64,000 nt of DNA from Paenibacillus senegalimassiliensis (lineage in GTDB: Bacteria > Bacillota > Bacilli > Paenibacillales > Paenibacillaceae). Under the pieces are notes generated by a model. It worked only from the letters and a program-made list of their open reading frames with translations. It was not told the origin of the DNA and did not search any database. How positions within the stretch are numbered: position 1 is the first letter of the stretch; every line of letters starts with the position of its first letter. The DNA is taken from NCBI RefSeq assembly GCF_001486585.1, contig NZ_LN909043.1, forward strand, positions 187,361 to 251,360, in the 5' to 3' direction. Positions 60,522-64,000 of this stretch are shown here, piece after piece. The position numbers were made by a program, and so were the translations under genes.

Positions 60522-61532
60522 TCAATCTATCGGAGCATTCAGAAAATCAAAGTTAGGATATATATATGGATTGTCCGGGGCTTCAATGACACTGGACTCG
60601 GAGACATCGATTTTGATGATGACATTGCCGTTATATTCCGTTTCTCCGATCGTGCCCTTCAGCTTCACCCAAGTATCGTCCTTGAGCTCGGGTGCGCCTT
60701 CGTATTCCGCTAACACCCCATAGGGCGTAGCATCAGCCGTACAGCATTGCACGGCGATGCGGCCGATGACGAATTGATTATCTGTAAGCCCCGATTCCCG
60801 ATAAACGAACCCGTTAATTTCAATCTCCTTGCCCATAAAGGCCTGTTTGAAGGAAACAATGGCAGAGAGTACCTCCATATAAATGTCGGGTCTGACCTCA
60901 ATCATCGGCAAGACATATAGGCGTTTGGCCAATACAGCCAGGTCGCGGCTAAAGTCGTCCTCGGCCACGAACAGTTGGTCGAGCTCCTCTTCGGTGGGCG
61001 GGGAGGTGATGGTTGCCTCGTTGTTCACTGAGCCAGCCTCCTCGTCTGCTGCTTCTGTCGACTCGGTTGAATCGGCAGTATCCTCATTCATAGCCGCAGG
61101 CTGAGCGGGCTGTGCCGGCTGAGCCGGTCCGCCGCCATAGGCGGGAGCAACCGCGCTAAGGATGATTCCTTTCTTGCTGGCAAAGGAACCGCCCAGAACG
61201 GTATCGGGAAGCAGGAAGCCCAGCAACAGCGGGAGAGCGATCAGGCCATAAAGCAGGCTGGCTCTGGGCCATGATTTGGCCGGAGGTGTGCTGCAGCAGT
61301 CACACTCGACGACAGACCCTCTATAGGTACGATAGGCTAGGAAGCCCTGAATGACGGCCAAGGCATACATGAACAGGGCAGATGCACTAACTAACGGCCG
61401 AATGCGTTCGCCAATATAGAGCTGAAGGCTGTTGGTCTCGACCAGGTAGGCAATATAGACGGAGATGCCTAGCAGAATGACCGTTCTGATGCTGTAATGA
61501 ACTGCGGTGGCAGTTTGTGGTTTGCTGTTCAT
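60522..61532 (-). CDS. TIGR03943 family (YcgQ-like) protein
   Basis: A 336-residue protein with three or four N-terminal transmembrane segments (~15-135), a low-complexity Ala/Pro/Gln/Glu-rich linker (~136-180) and a C-terminal soluble domain (~190-330; INGFVYRESGLTDNQFVIGR, AVQCCTADATPYGV). This fits the TIGR03943/DUF1980 family, which is regularly paired with an UPF0718 permease (B. subtilis ycgR-ycgQ). Contains ECDCC at ~77-81. Function unknown; zinc-related by its neighbours. ATG 61532 follows AAAGGAGG. Confidence 0.82.
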   Translation of the reverse strand: MNSKPQTATAVHYSIRTVILLGISVYIAYLVETNSLQLYIGERIRPLVSASALFMYALAVIQGFLAYRTYRGSVVECDCCSTPPAKSWPRASLLYGLIALPLLLGFLLPDTVLGGSFASKKGIILSAVAPAYGGGPAQPAQPAQPAAMNEDTADSTESTEAADEEAGSVNNEATITSPPTEEELDQLFVAEDDFSRDLAVLAKRLYVLPMIEVRPDIYMEVLSAIVSFKQAFMGKEIEINGFVYRESGLTDNQFVIGRIAVQCCTADATPYGVLAEYEGAPELKDDTWVKLKGTIGETEYNGNVIIKIDVSESSVIEAPDNPYIYPNFDFLNAPID

Positions 61533-61549
61533 AGGGCGAACCTCCTTTT

Positions 61550-62485
61550 TTACGAGAATGATCTAAGGAACAATTGGTCCCATCCGATGCTGAGCGTGAG
61601 TACCACGATTAAGATAATAGCTCCCAGCGTCATCACAAATTTGGTCTTGAACACGGACAATAGCATCAAGGTTCCTTTGAAATCGAGCATCGGCCCAAGC
61701 ACCAGGAAGGTAATCAGTGAGCCCGTGGCAAAGGTTCCCGTGAAGGAGGAGGCCACGAAGGCATCCGAAGTTGAGCAGATCGAGAGAATATAGGCAAATG
61801 CCCCCATCATCAGATGAGAGGACAGCGGGCCGTTACCGTAGGCCATCAGTTGTCCTGTATTGACGAAAGTATGAATCAAGGCGGTAATCAGGGCACCCAG
61901 CGTCAAATATTTGCTCATCTCAAAAAATTCATTCGACATATGCATGAACAACGAGGTGGTTTTCCCCGTCCAGCCCTGATGCTGCACGCTGCGATTTTCG
62001 TCCTCTTGGTATAGGGAATCCAGATTCCAGCGCAGCGGCTGATAGCGGATGAAGCGATACATGATCAGCCCGATGATCAAGGCCGCGAGAAAGGCCAAGC
62101 CCATGCGGGAGTAAAGGACCTCTGGACGGCTACGGAATGCGGTATATGTAGCGAAAAATACGACAGGATTGAGTATCGGCCCGCTTAAAATAAAGACAAC
62201 GGCAATATACACCGGCATGCCCTTGGCGATCAGGCGACGAATGACCGGCACCATGCCGCATTCGCAAATCGGGAACAACACGCCGAAGAAGCAGGCGAAC
62301 AGAATGCCAAGGACAGGATTTCGGGGGACCAGACGCGAGATTAACTTTTCCGAGACAAACAATTGCACCAGGGAGGAGGACAAGACCCCCAGCAAAATAA
62401 ATGGAAGAGCTTCGAGAAAGATGCTGATAAATATGGTCTTGAAGGTAAGCAGATCGTTAGCAAGACCGTTAGGAAGCGATGACAT
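61550..62485 (-). CDS. UPF0718/ArsP-like permease (YcgR type)
   Basis: A 311-residue permease with about eight transmembrane segments. Features include FLEALPFILLGVLSSSLVQ, FPICECGMVPVIRRLIAKGMP (the family's Cys-x-Cys motif, ~77-90), SGPILNPVVFFATY and CSTSDAFVASSF near residue 240. Related permeases move metals or organoarsenicals. ATG 62485 was chosen because AAGGAG lies nine bases upstream; ATG 62503 would contain that site. First gene of the minus-strand operon; the upstream region has a Zur-like box. Confidence 0.84.
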   Translation of the reverse strand: MSSLPNGLANDLLTFKTIFISIFLEALPFILLGVLSSSLVQLFVSEKLISRLVPRNPVLGILFACFFGVLFPICECGMVPVIRRLIAKGMPVYIAVVFILSGPILNPVVFFATYTAFRSRPEVLYSRMGLAFLAALIIGLIMYRFIRYQPLRWNLDSLYQEDENRSVQHQGWTGKTTSLFMHMSNEFFEMSKYLTLGALITALIHTFVNTGQLMAYGNGPLSSHLMMGAFAYILSICSTSDAFVASSFTGTFATGSLITFLVLGPMLDFKGTLMLLSVFKTKFVMTLGAIILIVVLTLSIGWDQLFLRSFS

Positions 62486-62533
62486 GAGGTGAGGCTCCTT
62501 CATTAGTAAATATAAAAGATTCGCCTTTCATTT

Positions 62534-62552
62534 TAATCGTAATAACTACAAA
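62534..62552 (-). promoter_or_regulatory. Zur-like box before the permease operon
   Basis: TAATCGTAATAACTACAAA (62534-62552) matches TCGTAAT-N-ATTACGA with two mismatches in the right half. It is about 50 bases upstream of the permease start. Confidence 0.6.
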
Positions 62553-62613
62553 TAACAAGCGGATTAAGTGAACAAAAGTGGGTAGAGAGGCTCCATCAAT
62601 CGTGAGTTAACAG

Positions 62614-62669
62614 TTGACAAGGAAAAGCCAAGATTATTATACTGAGTTAAATCGTAAAAATTACTATTA
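62614..62669 (+). promoter_or_regulatory. Promoter and Zur-like box of the DUF3024/AAA+ operon
   Basis: TTGACA (62614-62619), 18-bp spacer, TATACT (62638-62643), followed by AAATCGTAAAAATTACTATT (62649-62668), which shares AAATCGTAAAAATTAC with the box before rpmG. It covers the expected transcription start. Confidence 0.8.
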
Positions 62670-62705
62670 AACCACATTTCCAGGCTGACGGGAGGAACGT
62701 AGGGC

Positions 62706-63089
62706 ATGCAATGGATTTTAGACTCGAAGGTGGATGAATTGACGGTCCGCAGGGTTGAACGGATATTGGAGGGCTACATAGCAGTAAAGGTTCCGCGTGA
62801 GGTGCGTTCCTCTGTCTGTTTGACCTATGAGTGGAATGCTGCGGGCTTGACCCTGATGGAAGAAAGACCCGACACACAAGGCCGCAAGTGGCATGGTATA
62901 GCGGTTGCCCGATTTGCTCTGGAACGAGGCAAGTGGCGGGTATACGCCTGGAACGGTGTCCAGGGCTGGGAAGAGGTCCGATCGATTTTGCCCACCCCCG
63001 ACTTTGAATATCAGTTGGAACAGGTTGAACTGGATGTGGACGGTCTATTTTGGCCTGTAACTGATTTGGACGAGGCCGAGCTAGTGTGA
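62706..63089 (+). CDS. DUF3024-like protein
   Basis: A 127-residue protein resembling DUF3024: the core VCLTYEWNAAGLTLMEERPD, IAVARFALERGKWRVYAWN and the C-terminal acidic tail. Function unknown in the family. It is the first gene behind a strong promoter with a Zur-like box. ATG 62706 follows GGGAGGAACGTAGGGC. A hairpin separates it from the AAA+ gene. Confidence 0.6.
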   Translation: MQWILDSKVDELTVRRVERILEGYIAVKVPREVRSSVCLTYEWNAAGLTLMEERPDTQGRKWHGIAVARFALERGKWRVYAWNGVQGWEEVRSILPTPDFEYQLEQVELDVDGLFWPVTDLDEAELV

Positions 63090-63097
63090 GTGGATTA

Positions 63098-63126
63098 AAA
63101 GCAGGCTCCTATGGTGCCTGCTTTCT
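63098..63126 (+). promoter_or_regulatory. Intercistronic hairpin
   Basis: AAAGCAGGC (63098-63106) pairs perfectly with GCCTGCTTT (63116-63124), followed by CT and A residues. With only three T residues it is more likely a processing, stability or partial-attenuation element than a full terminator. Confidence 0.6.
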
Positions 63127-63144
63127 AAAAGGAGAAGCAAATAG

Positions 63145-63966
63145 ATGAGCAACAAGAAAAATACGAATTTTCGCTTACCCCGGTCCAAGGGAACGGATGT
63201 GGCGACTTATTATACCCCCAAGGAGTGTGAGCGTAAGGTTAGGCGAATTGTATTTGCCCCGGTGAACCGCCAAATCGTGGAAGAGTTCATTACCATCATA
63301 GGGATGAAGGAGAAGTTCGAGCATTATGAAGTGCCAATTCCGAACAAAATCGTCATGTTTGGGCCGCCGGGAACGGGAAAGACGCTGACGGCCTTTTACA
63401 TTGCTGCCCAATTAGGTCTTCCGCTGATCCTGGTGAGGCTGGATGCTATCATCCATAGTCACCTTGGAGAGACGGGCAGCAATCTTCGTAAGGTATTTGA
63501 TTATGCCAAGACCACGCCCTGCGTGTTGTTCCTGGATGAGTTCGATGCGGTAGGTCGAACGCGGGACAACAATGATGAGGTGAAGGAAATGTCCAGGGTG
63601 GTTAACACGCTGCTCCAATGTCTGGATGAATTCGAGGGCGATAGCATCTTTATGGCGGCCACCAATTTGGAAGAGGAACTGGATCAGGCTGTCTGGCGGC
63701 GCTTCGATACGAAGATGACCTATGCGATGCCGGATGATGCTCAGCGGAGCGAGTTTCTCACCCTGCTGCTTAACGGATTCCATCAGGCGGAGCCCGTGCA
63801 TGAGACGGCTTCCGGGCTGCTGGACGGTTGCAGCTTCGCTGACATGGAGCAAATTGTGTTGAAGGCCAAGCGCAAGGCCATTATCGAGGACGGTGCGCTG
63901 TCCGGGCAGCACTTGCAGGAGGCTTATACGGAATACAAGCCGCAATTATGGACGGCAGGAACATGA
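63145..63966 (+). CDS. AAA+ ATPase (FtsH/CDC48-like ATPase domain only)
   Basis: A 273-residue AAA ATPase with a short N-terminal region (1-60) and one classical AAA module: Walker A GPPGTGKT (~73-80), Walker B CVLFLDEFDAVG (~130), sensor 1 AATN (~173), arginine-finger region AVWRRFD (~183-189), C-terminal lid SFADMEQIVLKAKRKAI (~231). No transmembrane segment and no protease domain. Probably remodels a protein partner. Downstream ORF starts 16 bases later, so the partner may be encoded outside the window. ATG 63145 is preceded by AAAAGGAGAAG. Confidence 0.85.
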   Translation: MSNKKNTNFRLPRSKGTDVATYYTPKECERKVRRIVFAPVNRQIVEEFITIIGMKEKFEHYEVPIPNKIVMFGPPGTGKTLTAFYIAAQLGLPLILVRLDAIIHSHLGETGSNLRKVFDYAKTTPCVLFLDEFDAVGRTRDNNDEVKEMSRVVNTLLQCLDEFEGDSIFMAATNLEEELDQAVWRRFDTKMTYAMPDDAQRSEFLTLLLNGFHQAEPVHETASGLLDGCSFADMEQIVLKAKRKAIIEDGALSGQHLQEAYTEYKPQLWTAGT

Positions 63967-63982
63967 GAGGAGGACAGATATC

Positions 63983-64000
63983 ATGGAAGAAGCTTGGGAT
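63983..64000 (+). CDS. Start of next gene, truncated by window end
   Basis: ATG 63983 follows GAGAGGAGGACAG with good spacing and encodes MEEAWD up to the window edge. It is likely the third gene of the DUF3024/AAA+ operon. No function can be read. Confidence 0.5.

Overview
The window looks like chromosomal DNA of an endospore-forming member of the Paenibacillaceae, most likely Paenibacillus. This is inferred from gene content: the sporulation checkpoint gene sda, a YheC/YheD spore-coat-type ATP-grasp protein, the Firmicutes-only helicase loaders dnaB and dnaI, yuzB/yutI/yumC/yuiB-type genes known from the Bacillus yui-yum-yut region, the futalosine-pathway enzyme MqnE, and S-box and ydaO riboswitches. 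AGGAGG-like ribosome binding sites are strong, and TTG and GTG starts are common. I see no prophage, transposase, rRNA, tRNA or CRISPR array.

Layout. 1-5.5 kb: the end of a metal (Mn/Zn) ABC transporter operon (ATPase and two permeases), a HAD phosphatase, a DUF456 protein and a MurJ/SpoVB-type flippase. 5.5-9.1 kb: a TetR regulator divergent from a ketopantoate-reductase-like gene, a DUF2515 protein and a thioredoxin-like protein. 9.2-26.7 kb: a housekeeping and respiration block with heme A synthase, a UbiD-type decarboxylase, a HEPN-like protein, a SAM-riboswitch-controlled metNIQ operon, an SDR, the Fe-S carriers YutI and IscA-like, MqnE, an AI-2E family permease, sda among DnaA boxes, YumC, NDH-2, HemQ and YuiB. 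26.8-32.6 kb: dnaB, dnaI, yqzM, trxA and uvrC. 32.5-41.7 kb: a CPBP-family membrane protease, a ydaO/c-di-AMP riboswitch with ktrBA, a LysR gene and sdhCAB.

42.2-47.3 kb is a compact zinc-starvation locus. A zinc-free L33 and a YciC/ZagA-type GTPase sit behind one Zur-like box. znuCBA, zur and a zinc-free S14 follow behind a double Zur-like box, and ZnuA carries eleven tandem His-rich 7-residue repeats. 47.5-51.2 kb holds a methyltransferase and two cupins divergent from a Crp/Fnr gene with a Fur-like box, then a LysR gene and a glutaredoxin. 51.4-59.5 kb is one operon: a dipeptide-type ABC transporter, an M20 amidohydrolase and an enolase-superfamily enzyme. 59.4-64 kb returns to zinc: a permease/TIGR03943/CobW operon and a divergent DUF3024-like/AAA+ ATPase operon share a 220-bp intergenic region with two more Zur-like boxes. 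The second operon runs off the end of the window and is the least understood part.

Functional links. The MqnE, UbiD, NDH-2, SdhCAB, CtaA and HemQ genes together indicate a menaquinone-based aerobic respiratory chain. Five Zur-like palindromes of the type TCGTAA-N-TTACGA are inferred to tie three transcription units at 42-47 kb and 60-64 kb into one regulon. Non-coding features include about 20 intrinsic terminators, several in convergent genes. There is a 176-bp MITE-like repeat at 34.6 kb, part of which also forms the 3' end of ctaA.
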